Part shown: positions 28,346-36,871 of the stretch, one piece after another
Layout of the letters: each line of letters opens with the position of its first letter
Numbering within the stretch: position 1 is the first letter of the stretch
Source: Methanosarcina acetivorans C2A
Lineage (GTDB): Archaea; Halobacteriota; Methanosarcinia; Methanosarcinales; Methanosarcinaceae
Direction: 5' to 3'
DNA: 64,000 nucleotides
Assembly (NCBI RefSeq): GCF_000007345.1
Contig: NC_003552.1
Coordinates: 1,240,001 to 1,304,000 of the forward strand
Notes under the pieces: generated by a model
Databases searched by the model: none
What the model was told of the DNA's origin: nothing
The model's input: only the letters and a program-made list of their open reading frames with translations
Program-made: the position numbers and the translations under genes

Positions 28346-30064
28346 CCTAGATTCGGCAGGTTAACGTAATTAGAGATAGATATTTTCATATTTCTCTCCC
28401 ATTAGACCCAGTATCTTCCAGTGAATCTCCTCCATATTCAATATTTCTGACTTCATTTGTCCTTCGTTCTGATAAATAAGTTCTGTAATTCCCTGAAAAT
28501 TGAAAAATATCCATCTCATTGTAGGTCTTTTTGTTTGTTTCCCTTTTTGATCTGGAATCGTTTCATTTTCTTCTTCTAATTTTGTCCTTAATTTCCATTC
28601 TGCAATTGAATAAATCATCAAGCAGAGAACCATTATCATAGTCAGCGCTTCAATTCTCTTTTTGTTCTTGAGGTAAACCTTCGATATGCTAAAGGTGTTA
28701 CTTTTCAAGAATCTGAATCCTTTTTCCACGTTATCCTGACCTTTGTAATACTTCAGCATATCCTCAGGAGAAAGATTGATATCATTACTTGCAAGAATAA
28801 AAAGTCCCATTTTATCCATTTCATTTAAAACAAAAGCATCATTAACCTTTATGATTCCATTAATCCTGTAATAAGTCTTTAATTGCTCATCTTTTGAAGG
28901 TCTGCCTCTTTTCCCCAACTCACGTTTTTTAATGGATTTCACATCTACTTTTTCAAATGAGACAGAAGGGAAATCTTGAATCCATTTTTCTGCAGCTTTT
29001 AATGCATCCTCTTCGCAAAAAAAGTCCTCTCCTTTCAGTTCTTTAAAAGACTTCTCTGCTTTTTCAACCTCTTTTTCAAGCTTCGTCCTGAGAGTTTGCT
29101 CTTTCTTCTCTTTCATCTTGTGAGAAAGCAGCAAAACCCACTTTTGTTTGATTCCACCATATTCCACAAAGGTTTGATAAAATGAGTATCTTTCGTCGCT
29201 TTTTAGCGTTTTCAGGTTCAGATTTGCAGTTAGCAGTTCCTTTGCCTCGGTAATTGTTGCAGGAACACGACTGATCCAGAATGACTTTCCCATGTTCTTG
29301 ATATTATTGTCTGTGTAAAAGGAACTATCAGCGACGTAGTAAACTTCGCTTTCAGGTCTTAAAACTGATTTGAGAGACTGGATCGCTTCCAGAATTGTGT
29401 TTTTGTCGGAAGAATTTCCTGAATGTGTGTTCATGAAAAGAGGTATCCCATGCTGATTAACAATCAAACTAAGTACAAATTGTTTGAGGTCCCATCTTCC
29501 GTTTTTGGGAATTCCAAAAGTAATGTCAATAGACTCAGTTTCTTCGTCATCATAATCCCCATAAACGCTGACACTTGTAGTGTCAGCGTGTAAACAATGA
29601 ACAGGAATAGGGAGACGAGTCATAATGTGAAGAGCAATTTCCGTAAACAGTTTTGTAGGGCCATATTTTACGATTCTGTCAAGAGTCTCTCCGATAACGT
29701 ATTGATTCAGATCCTCTCTTGTTATACCGTCTCCGAAAAGCCTTTCCGTAGAAATGTTTTTAAAAAAATCAGGAAACAGGTATAGACGTTGCCCTACGAA
29801 ACCAAGACCATTGAGCAACATGGCAAGGATGCAGACTGAGTGAGGGACAGTATGATCCCTTTCTTTGGGAAGTTTTTCATCGATCAGTTTGTCAACCTCA
29901 AGTTCTCGGAAAACTCCAGCCATAAGACCAAGGTGACCTAAGAACCTTGTACGTTTTAGGGAGGATTCAACTCTTCTACTGCTGTTTTTTTCTGCCATGG
30001 GAAGACCAGGAAAGAGATATAAAAGTAATAATATTAAGATATTTGTTTACCTGCCGAATCTAGG
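28346..30064 (-). mobile_element. IS1634-family element, copy 2
   Basis: Element of 1719 bp with the same ends as copy 1 (CCTAGATTCGGCAGG / CCTGCCGAATCTAGG). The target duplication TTTTAT lies at 28340-28345 and 30065-30070. The differing duplications show that the two copies inserted independently. Confidence 0.92.
28370..29998 (-). CDS. IS1634-family transposase (copy 2)
   Basis: 542 aa, intact, with the same motifs as copy 1 (CLHADTTSVSVYGDY, VYYVADSSFYT, GQDNVEKGFRF). Differences from copy 1 are few, for example KKFKELKGE-type and LIYQNEGQM changes. It is presumably active, and may be able to mobilise related MITEs. Confidence 0.9.
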   Translation of the reverse strand: MAEKNSSRRVESSLKRTRFLGHLGLMAGVFRELEVDKLIDEKLPKERDHTVPHSVCILAMLLNGLGFVGQRLYLFPDFFKNISTERLFGDGITREDLNQYVIGETLDRIVKYGPTKLFTEIALHIMTRLPIPVHCLHADTTSVSVYGDYDDEETESIDITFGIPKNGRWDLKQFVLSLIVNQHGIPLFMNTHSGNSSDKNTILEAIQSLKSVLRPESEVYYVADSSFYTDNNIKNMGKSFWISRVPATITEAKELLTANLNLKTLKSDERYSFYQTFVEYGGIKQKWVLLLSHKMKEKKEQTLRTKLEKEVEKAEKSFKELKGEDFFCEEDALKAAEKWIQDFPSVSFEKVDVKSIKKRELGKRGRPSKDEQLKTYYRINGIIKVNDAFVLNEMDKMGLFILASNDINLSPEDMLKYYKGQDNVEKGFRFLKSNTFSISKVYLKNKKRIEALTMIMVLCLMIYSIAEWKLRTKLEEENETIPDQKGKQTKRPTMRWIFFNFQGITELIYQNEGQMKSEILNMEEIHWKILGLMGEKYENIYL

Positions 30065-30406
30065 TTTTATAATGAAATACTTGTATATTTCAAAGAACTA
30101 ATACGCAAATAGAAGGAGTTCAGATTTGTGAGATAGTTCAGATCCGTGAAATCAATCTAGAAGATGCAAGTGAAGAAGGCATATTCTCTGTAGAATTTCA
30201 AGGATTATACAGAGATTTGTTCAAAAGTACTATTTTTTAGCTGAGAACTTTCAGTGGGATTGACAAAAATCTGAGATTAAAAAAAGGATTTAGATGCCTT
30301 TTCTGAATGACGAAATCAAGGGGAGAGCTTCTGATAGGAGGTTTAAGTTCATTCCCTTGAGCATATAAGTGAAATGTTAGGAACACTTATTTTAGAGGGC
30401 CTTTGC
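30065..30406 (+). other. Intergenic with a short coding remnant
   Basis: 30115-30240 is open in one frame (GVQICEIVQIREINLEDASE, then EGIFSVEFQGLYRDLF, stop). It looks like the tail of a lost gene that I cannot identify. The remainder shows no gene. Confidence 0.3.
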
Positions 30407-31666
30407 TCAATTAGGTGAAGAATTGTAAGCAATCAATTTTTTATAAACATTTATCTGGGTTTCTGTCAACTTTTTCCAGTCGTATCTGGCTTCAACCAGT
30501 TTTCTTGCATTCATACCGATTCGACTTGAAAGTTCTTCATCTTCCAACAAGGATATAATTAAACTCGCAAATTTGGGCCACTCATCCGCTATTAAAATAT
30601 CTTTGTTGTCGCTAATTTCCAAACCTTCAGCACCAATTGTAGTTGAGACCACAGGTTTACTCATAGCCATATATTCGAGTATCTTCAAACGAGTCCCTGA
30701 ACCGCTCATTAGCGGTGCAATACAAACATCTGAGTTTGAGATGTATGGCCTCACATCCTCTACAAATCCAATAATCTCTACTGAATTATCTGTTTTTGAG
30801 TAGTCATTAAGCCAGTTTGGGCAGTTTTTACCCATAATATAGAGTTTTATACTCTGGAATTTCTTTTTTATTAATGGATGTACATGTTCCAAGTAATTTT
30901 TAATCCCGAATTCGTTTGGAGGATATGTTAAATTCCCCATGAATAATAAATTTGGATGGACTAATTTCATGTCATTTTCAATTATTTCAATTTTATAAAA
31001 ATCACAATTTACTCCATTCGGAACTACATTGATTTTATCTTTTGAAATTCCGTAAGATATATATATATCTCTGTCTACTTCTGAAACTACAAAAATATGG
31101 TCAAATTCGTTAAGAATATTTAACTCATATGCCTTGAATCCAGAAACAACTCGCTTATGTGCAAATCTCATCAATAAGCTTTTTTGATGATTGATTTGTC
31201 TTATAAAATTCAGATGGTCAACGTTATGAAGAGTTATGACCTTAGCTCCTTCAAAGTGGGAATTTGATGCAGCCTGTATTACAGGCGCTGCTTCTATGGT
31301 GTGTTGGGCGTGAATAATATCGAAATTGCTTTTTTTTAGTACAGATTCAATGGTTTTTATATTAATTGGTGAATTGTATCTGTAAAATGGGGGATACATC
31401 CCATCTAAAAGAACGGTTTTTATTTTTTTTAATGCTGATAAATCCGGGATTTCTCTTGTGTATATTTTTCCATTTAACTCTTTTTCAAGTTGAGTTATGT
31501 TATACATCGAATTATCAAATTTATTATCATTATAATAATTGCAAATTATCTGTGACTCGATTTTTTTCTCAGAAAGTTTTTTTATAATATTGTAATCTCT
31601 AACAGGGGCACCACTTATAGTAAAAGGGATATATGGCATTACATGTAGAACTCTCACGGGTTTCAA
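30407..31666 (-). CDS. Glycosyltransferase family 4 (GT-B)
   Basis: Cytosolic glycosyltransferase of 419 aa. The acceptor-side domain starts VLHVMPYIPFTISGAP (HVMPY-type glycine-rich start), with IIHAQHTIEAAP in the middle. The donor domain has INVVPNGVN, LLFMGNLTYPPNEFG and the nucleotide-sugar-binding region IAPLMSGSGTRLKILEYMAM followed by SKPVVSTTIGAEGL. The last of these corresponds to the E-x7-E motif, here less acidic, as in the Glyco_trans_1_4 subgroup. It is the last gene of the polysaccharide operon; its ATG overlaps the previous stop (31663-31666). Sugar specificity is not readable. Confidence 0.88.
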   Translation of the reverse strand: MKPVRVLHVMPYIPFTISGAPVRDYNIIKKLSEKKIESQIICNYYNDNKFDNSMYNITQLEKELNGKIYTREIPDLSALKKIKTVLLDGMYPPFYRYNSPINIKTIESVLKKSNFDIIHAQHTIEAAPVIQAASNSHFEGAKVITLHNVDHLNFIRQINHQKSLLMRFAHKRVVSGFKAYELNILNEFDHIFVVSEVDRDIYISYGISKDKINVVPNGVNCDFYKIEIIENDMKLVHPNLLFMGNLTYPPNEFGIKNYLEHVHPLIKKKFQSIKLYIMGKNCPNWLNDYSKTDNSVEIIGFVEDVRPYISNSDVCIAPLMSGSGTRLKILEYMAMSKPVVSTTIGAEGLEISDNKDILIADEWPKFASLIISLLEDEELSSRIGMNARKLVEARYDWKKLTETQINVYKKLIAYNSSPN

Positions 31667-32832
31667 ACTCCCACTTTTTTATATACCTTCAGAATTTCTC
31701 CAACAACGGTATCCCATTTGAAATTCTTAGCGTATTTTTTTATCTGTTCATTGTCCCATTCTTTATCTAAAGCTACCAGTATTTTTGCTGCTAATTCCTT
31801 TGAGTTCGCTGGTTCAACCAGATAACCATAATTTTCAGAAATCAAAACTTCTTCACTTCCCCCATTGTATGTTGCAACTACAGGTTTACCACAGCTCATT
31901 GCTTCTATCTGAACTATCCCAAAGCTTTCAAGCAGGCTCGGTAAGACAAAAACATCGCAGGCATTCATCCATAATGGAATTTCAGTATGTGGCCTGCTCC
32001 CTACAAGCTTTATGCAATCCTCCAGCCCTGCAGATCTAACCTGCTTTTTTAACTTCTTCTCTAATTTTCCTCCTCCAACTATGAAGCACATTATATCTTT
32101 TCTCTTTGATGTGATTTTGCTCATAGCTTCAATAAGGTACCTGTGTCCTTTTACTTCCCCGTACAGGCTCCCAACATTTAATATTACTTTCTTATCTGGG
32201 GGTAATCCAAGTTTTTTTCGGCAACTTTGTGAATCTAGAGCATGAAAATATTTTTGGCTATAACCATTTGGGACATAATACACTTTATTCAGGGGGACTC
32301 CAACATTCTGGAAAAGTGATATATCACCTTTCCTAACACGAATTATTGCGTCACATAAGTTCCATGCTCGAATAAATTGAGATTCTTTCTTTTCTACGGC
32401 ATGGGTGAATGTCCGAGAAGTATGTTCTGTAATAACTACCGGGACATCATATTTTTCCTTTAATTTTATAGCGACCGTTCCAGCTCTCCATGTAAAATGA
32501 GCATGAATTAAATCAAAGTGCAAATTTTTATCTTCAATTAATTTTTTAATGGTTTTTTCTTCAAAATGTATCCACAGATCTCGCCCGTATTTGAAAAATA
32601 GCGGGCAATTTAAGTATTTTGGAAAATATACGTGAACGTTGTCAAATTCATAATTCTCATGCCGTGTATGTCTTAAAAGTTCCATTCCAAAAGCAACTGG
32701 AGATACTACATATATGTTCTCAAAATGTTCTTTGAGAACCGTAACCTGTTCTTTTACGAAGATTTCTCTCACATACTTATTATCAGCATTTGGAAAATCA
32801 TTGGATATTATGAGTAAATTTTTTGATGTCAT
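31663..32832 (-). CDS. Glycosyltransferase family 4 (GT-B)
   Basis: 389 aa, classical GT4. The N-terminal half has NLLIISNDFPNADNKYVREI and LIHAHFTWRAG. The donor half has YYVPNGYSQKYF, VILNVGSLYGEVKGHRYLIE, SRPHTEIPLWMNACDVFVLP and ESFGIVQIEAMSCGKPVVAT (the E-x7-E motif), typical of retaining hexosyltransferases that use UDP- or GDP-sugars. Translationally coupled to the next gene by a 4-bp overlap and separated by 2 bp from the CapK-like gene upstream. Confidence 0.9.
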   Translation of the reverse strand: MTSKNLLIISNDFPNADNKYVREIFVKEQVTVLKEHFENIYVVSPVAFGMELLRHTRHENYEFDNVHVYFPKYLNCPLFFKYGRDLWIHFEEKTIKKLIEDKNLHFDLIHAHFTWRAGTVAIKLKEKYDVPVVITEHTSRTFTHAVEKKESQFIRAWNLCDAIIRVRKGDISLFQNVGVPLNKVYYVPNGYSQKYFHALDSQSCRKKLGLPPDKKVILNVGSLYGEVKGHRYLIEAMSKITSKRKDIMCFIVGGGKLEKKLKKQVRSAGLEDCIKLVGSRPHTEIPLWMNACDVFVLPSLLESFGIVQIEAMSCGKPVVATYNGGSEEVLISENYGYLVEPANSKELAAKILVALDKEWDNEQIKKYAKNFKWDTVVGEILKVYKKVGV

Positions 32833-32834
32833 AT

Positions 32835-34172
32835 TTATAACTCACTCAATATAAATTTGTATTTTCCAGCTTTGGTCCTTTCGATTTCGTCTACATAGAG
32901 GAATTCTATTTCCCATTGCTCAGATTTACTTTTAATTATCTTTCTAATAATATCCAGTTGATTCTCATCAAAATTCTCTTCTAAAACCATTTTTATGGTT
33001 ATTAAATTCAACTTTTTTTGTATTATCTGGAATTCTTTGACTCCATCAATTTCCCAGAAAATGCGTGAAAATAAACCCCCGTAAATAAATTTTCCTTCCG
33101 GGGTTTGCAAAATTTCCTGTTGTCTTCCCATGACTTCCTTTAATAATCTGGAACCACGGCCGCATCCACAATCATCACTTACAATATGCCCCATATCGCC
33201 GGTATCATATCTGATAAAGGGCATTGCATAGTTATGAAGACTTGTTGCAATTATTCTTCCAGATCCGTTTTCTAATTGAAAACCCTCATCATCCACAATT
33301 TCCAGGATGCTCCGCTCAGTGTCAATGTGAAGGCCATTATGCTCTTGGCACTCATAAGCCCCCAAACCGCCATCATTCAATCCATATCCATCAAATACAT
33401 CACATCTGAATACGTTTTCAATGTTTTTCCGCATATGGGGAATTAATTTTTCTGCAGCGGTGAAAACTGCCTGAGGAGTAATAATATCAATTTCATTATT
33501 ATCAAGATATTTTGAGAAAAAATTTAACGAAGAAGCATAGCCTCTTATGAATTGGGGTTTGAAGGAGTTAATTGTTTTTATATATTGCTGCATATCTTCA
33601 TTACTCATGTCATAAGAAGACAGTTTCCGAAGATTTCTTGTGATTCCATGAGCTTTCTGGACAATAAAGGAGCTGGAGCCAACGTCCAGGGAGGAACCTG
33701 CCAAAAATACCATCTTATCTCCTAATTCATATCCCGCATATCCCCACCCGCGATAGAGAGAGGCACCATTGAAAAATCTATCATATTTTAAAAGTCTGAA
33801 ATGAAGGGGGTTGCCCGTTGACCCTCCTGTTGAATTTATGTAGTATTTCATCGAGTTCAGGTTAAGTGGTTTGAAATCTTCAAAGTTCTCTTTGATTATT
33901 GCTTTATTCAGGATGGGAAGCTTTTCAAGATCTTCGAGTGTCCTGATCTCGCCGGGATCCAGCTTGAGTTTATTAAATAATTTATGGTAGTAGGGCACAT
34001 TTTTATAAGAAAAGTTGAGCAGATGCTTCAGTTGTTTTTCCTGAGCTTTTTTCTGTTCAGAGTAAGGTTTCCACTGAGTGGCTACTAAATTTTTATATGT
34101 TGGATAAAATCCCCGCTCTCCTAATTGATGGGCGAATATGAATAAAGATTTATGAAACATGTTTTCTTCCAT
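32835..34172 (-). CDS. CapK/PaaK-like adenylate-forming enzyme
   Basis: 445 aa of the phenylacetate-CoA ligase/CapK family. The ATP-binding loop NSTGGSTGNPLHFR lies near residue 112; the later adenylation motifs include FDGYGLNDGG and FIRYDTGDMG. The N-terminal region (WKPYSEQKKAQEKQLKHLL, SYKNVPYYHKLF) is typical of CapK proteins found in capsule and exopolysaccharide clusters, where they may activate an acyl or amino group for polymer modification. Substrate unknown. It lies inside the minus-strand operon. Confidence 0.82.
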   Translation of the reverse strand: MEENMFHKSLFIFAHQLGERGFYPTYKNLVATQWKPYSEQKKAQEKQLKHLLNFSYKNVPYYHKLFNKLKLDPGEIRTLEDLEKLPILNKAIIKENFEDFKPLNLNSMKYYINSTGGSTGNPLHFRLLKYDRFFNGASLYRGWGYAGYELGDKMVFLAGSSLDVGSSSFIVQKAHGITRNLRKLSSYDMSNEDMQQYIKTINSFKPQFIRGYASSLNFFSKYLDNNEIDIITPQAVFTAAEKLIPHMRKNIENVFRCDVFDGYGLNDGGLGAYECQEHNGLHIDTERSILEIVDDEGFQLENGSGRIIATSLHNYAMPFIRYDTGDMGHIVSDDCGCGRGSRLLKEVMGRQQEILQTPEGKFIYGGLFSRIFWEIDGVKEFQIIQKKLNLITIKMVLEENFDENQLDIIRKIIKSKSEQWEIEFLYVDEIERTKAGKYKFILSEL

Positions 34173-34199
34173 AAGCAGTTAGCTTGATGAATCAATTAT

Positions 34200-35240
34200 C
34201 TATTTTCCGTATTTTTCTACAGTCTCCGTCATAAATTTCGTCACGTCTATTTTTTCTACGAGTAATTTTTCTCTTTTTTGTCTACCTTCTTTTTTTAGAA
34301 GCGGATTATTCAATAGTTGCAGTGCCGTTGCTAAAGAGTCTTTGCCCATCGAGCCTTCATTATAAAAGTTGTATACTAATCCATATCTCTTTTCTTCTTC
34401 GTCTGTATATCCTCTACCTGCATAATCACAGAATATTGCATGTGTGCCCAGAACTGCACATTCTGAAGCCATTGTTGCACTGTCTCCGTACAGTAATGTT
34501 GCATAATATAACAGATCGTGCATCTTTTCCGGTGAAACATTTATCCGATATTTCTCAAACTCTTTCTGAAGAGGTTTTTCTGAACTTATAAGGACACGTC
34601 CATATTTTTCAAATTCTCTTACGGCATTTCTTTTATCCTCTAAAGTTAAACCGGCATGTCCAACATCGTGAATTGCGCCCCAGGAGACAAATCGCAAAAT
34701 AATAAAAGTATCGTTTTCTTTGATCCCAAGTTCTTTTATAACTTCTGGATTGGGTGTGAAATAATCAGGATGGAGATAGGCAAGTTCATGATTTCCACTA
34801 TACCGTATTTGCTTCTCACCCAGATCAGTCCTGTAACTTGATGGCGTACAGATAACAGTTGCAAAAGGATCCATCAAAAAATGTTCAACTTTTGAATGTT
34901 CGGTGTCATCAAATATAATAGAAGTTTTTCCAATCAATTTCCCAAGATGTGAAAGATATACATTCCCAACGCCGCCAACCAGGATATCGGGTTTAAATGA
35001 TTTAGCAATCCTGTACAATATATATTCTATTTTTATCATTTCAGTTGCTTTAGTAAAGGATGTGAATTTTGCATTCCCTACTACATCGTATTCAAATCCA
35101 TAAGCATCCAGCAAATTCAATGAAACTTCCTTATCAACAGCTGTAATTTTACAAATATGCCCTTTTTCTTTCAGATTCCAGAGTAAATTCTTAAACAAAT
35201 GGACCTGAGCAGGATGACCTATATTGAAGAGTATTCTCAT
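34200..35240 (-). CDS. DUF354 protein, GT-B / UDP-GlcNAc 2-epimerase-like fold
   Basis: 346 aa. The start MRILFNIGHPAQVHLFKNLL is characteristic of DUF354 proteins (GHPAxVHxFK). Further conserved segments are KPDILVGGVGNVYLSHLGKL, SIIFDDTEHS, ILRFVSWGAIHDVG and LYGDSATMASECAVLGT. The family is found in archaeal and bacterial surface-sugar clusters and shares the fold of UDP-GlcNAc 2-epimerases and GT-B transferases; the reaction is not established. Operon context supports a role in making or transferring an aminosugar. Confidence 0.82.
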   Translation of the reverse strand: MRILFNIGHPAQVHLFKNLLWNLKEKGHICKITAVDKEVSLNLLDAYGFEYDVVGNAKFTSFTKATEMIKIEYILYRIAKSFKPDILVGGVGNVYLSHLGKLIGKTSIIFDDTEHSKVEHFLMDPFATVICTPSSYRTDLGEKQIRYSGNHELAYLHPDYFTPNPEVIKELGIKENDTFIILRFVSWGAIHDVGHAGLTLEDKRNAVREFEKYGRVLISSEKPLQKEFEKYRINVSPEKMHDLLYYATLLYGDSATMASECAVLGTHAIFCDYAGRGYTDEEEKRYGLVYNFYNEGSMGKDSLATALQLLNNPLLKKEGRQKREKLLVEKIDVTKFMTETVEKYGK

Positions 35241-35296
35241 TTCCTCACCACTACGATTTTTTTCTCTAATTTAAATGCCTGGTTTGAATGCCTGGT

Positions 35297-35986
35297 TTAA
35301 ATGCATGACTCCGCATTTTGACCATGTTTCTTTACAATGAAGACTAAAGAGCAGGGCAGTTTTGTTAATTTTGATATCAAAATGTGTATTTTTGTTGAAA
35401 ATTTGTTAAATACCAAAGAATGAAACATTTTTATAATAAACTGCCTGTCATAAAAATACACCTCTTCAACTATACAGTCAAGATCTTCAAAAAATAGCTT
35501 TAACTCTTCTATCTTATGATTTCTCCAGCGCGTTTTTCTGATATCTCCTGTCAGGTTGGAGCTGTGCACAAAAACCAGTTTACCTCCGTTGTCAAGTAGC
35601 AGTAGGTATTTTTCCATCAGTTCGCTGTCTTGTTTAATGCCAAATAGTGCAAATCCGGAAAGAAATATAATCCCGAATTTATCAGTAAAATATTTTTCAG
35701 GATACCTGCCGTCAGCAACCAGAAACTCGACTTTTGAGTTCAATTCTTTTTTTCTCTCATTTGCTTTTTTAATCAGGGCTTTATCATAATCAAAAGCAGT
35801 TACTTCTGCTCCACAAGCTTCAAACAAAAAAGAGTAATGTCCGTTTCCACACCCAACGTCAAGAACCTTAGTATTTTTATTTTCAGAAAATTTCAAAATC
35901 TGCTTTATGAAGTATCTGTCTTCCGGATAGTATCTGAATCCCCTGCTTAAGACCAGTTTGTGAATAATTCCGTCAATGAATTTCAC
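35297..35986 (-). CDS. Class I SAM-dependent methyltransferase
   Basis: 229 aa with the Rossmann-type motif I VLDVGCGNGHYSFLFEACGA near residue 40, the acidic ribose-binding end of beta 2 (VTAFDYD) and KVEFLVADGRYPE. Such enzymes in polysaccharide clusters often O-methylate sugars, but no substrate-determining feature is visible. The start overlaps the end of the upstream deacetylase-like gene (ATGA at 35983-35986), so translation is coupled. Confidence 0.82.
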   Translation of the reverse strand: MKFIDGIIHKLVLSRGFRYYPEDRYFIKQILKFSENKNTKVLDVGCGNGHYSFLFEACGAEVTAFDYDKALIKKANERKKELNSKVEFLVADGRYPEKYFTDKFGIIFLSGFALFGIKQDSELMEKYLLLLDNGGKLVFVHSSNLTGDIRKTRWRNHKIEELKLFFEDLDCIVEEVYFYDRQFIIKMFHSLVFNKFSTKIHILISKLTKLPCSLVFIVKKHGQNAESCI

Positions 35987-36759
35987 GGTCTCACAGCCAT
36001 CAAAATCTTTTTTCCCGAATTAAGTATAAAATCATATATCCAGAACAAACTCCAATTGACTATATTTGACTTCCAGCGGTCCGGATGTGCGGAGATATAG
36101 AAATTGCTGATCTCACATTTCTCGATTAATTCGATAAGGTCATCCGTTTTTTCGGCAAAAATCCGTTCCTTTTTACCTGGAATGAAGTCTCTGAGATTAT
36201 TTTTTGAATTCCAGCTCCTCCCAGTATCTGTAAAATAGTTGAGGTCCTCTCCTGTAGATAAATAAGCTTCTCCAAGAATCCCGAAATCTTCTAAATTGTA
36301 GAATTTCCATAGTTCCCGGTTGTCATACTTTGACAGTACCGCTCCGTGCATACAGATAGTTTTGAGGTTGCAAATTTTTCGGAACTTCTGCACATCGCTT
36401 TCAAATAATTTTATGGCTTTTTCATGGTCTCCTTTTGCAGTGCTCAGTACCTCATAGTGATATCCTACCTCATGTCCCATTTTCTCAATTTTCTGTATGA
36501 TTTCGGGAACAAATGCTTTCTTATGGGTTCTGAAATAGTAAGTAGCCTTTATGCCGTACTCTTTTTCTATATTTGCTGTTTCGAGCGCATTCCTTGCCAG
36601 TTTATCAACATCGTGACGAATTAATACAAATTTCTCAGGAAGATTGTCGCCTGCTATCACGTATTCGTGCATGGTGAGGAATGTGTACCTATCAGATATG
36701 GCAGAACAAAGCTGACGATATTTATCATGTGTAAAATCCAGATTATGAAAGTTTAGCAT
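35983..36759 (-). CDS. Polysaccharide-deacetylase-like protein
   Basis: 258 aa. The NodB-like metal motif is FVLIRHDVDKLARNALETAN (Asp-Val-Asp, near residue 48), followed by KATYYFRTHKKAF and MGHEVGYHYEVLS. The histidine pair is not in the standard H-x3-H spacing, so it is a distant member. ICMHGAVLSKYDNRELW may provide a further metal ligand. It is strongly similar along its whole length to the N-terminal half of the next gene (36872-38596), indicating tandem duplication. Likely acts on N-acetylated sugars or a related group; not proven. Confidence 0.7.
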   Translation of the reverse strand: MLNFHNLDFTHDKYRQLCSAISDRYTFLTMHEYVIAGDNLPEKFVLIRHDVDKLARNALETANIEKEYGIKATYYFRTHKKAFVPEIIQKIEKMGHEVGYHYEVLSTAKGDHEKAIKLFESDVQKFRKICNLKTICMHGAVLSKYDNRELWKFYNLEDFGILGEAYLSTGEDLNYFTDTGRSWNSKNNLRDFIPGKKERIFAEKTDDLIELIEKCEISNFYISAHPDRWKSNIVNWSLFWIYDFILNSGKKILMAVRP

Positions 36760-36871
36760 TCAAATTCACCATTCCCAATTATCTGGCTCTCCGATCCAAT
36801 TGTCCTATCGATAAGCAGCGGGCGCAATTTTTATTTGACATTATAATTTTATTTAACATTCTAATTTTTAT
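36760..36871. other. Gap between the two deacetylase-like genes
   Basis: 112 bp, AT-rich. No gene seen; it may hold the promoter for the distal part of the operon. Confidence 0.3.

Noticed and set aside
19332-30064. Composite transposon bounded by the two IS1634 copies
   Set aside because: Each copy has its own 6-bp duplication (ATAAAT, TTTTAT), so they inserted separately; there is no duplication around the whole unit.
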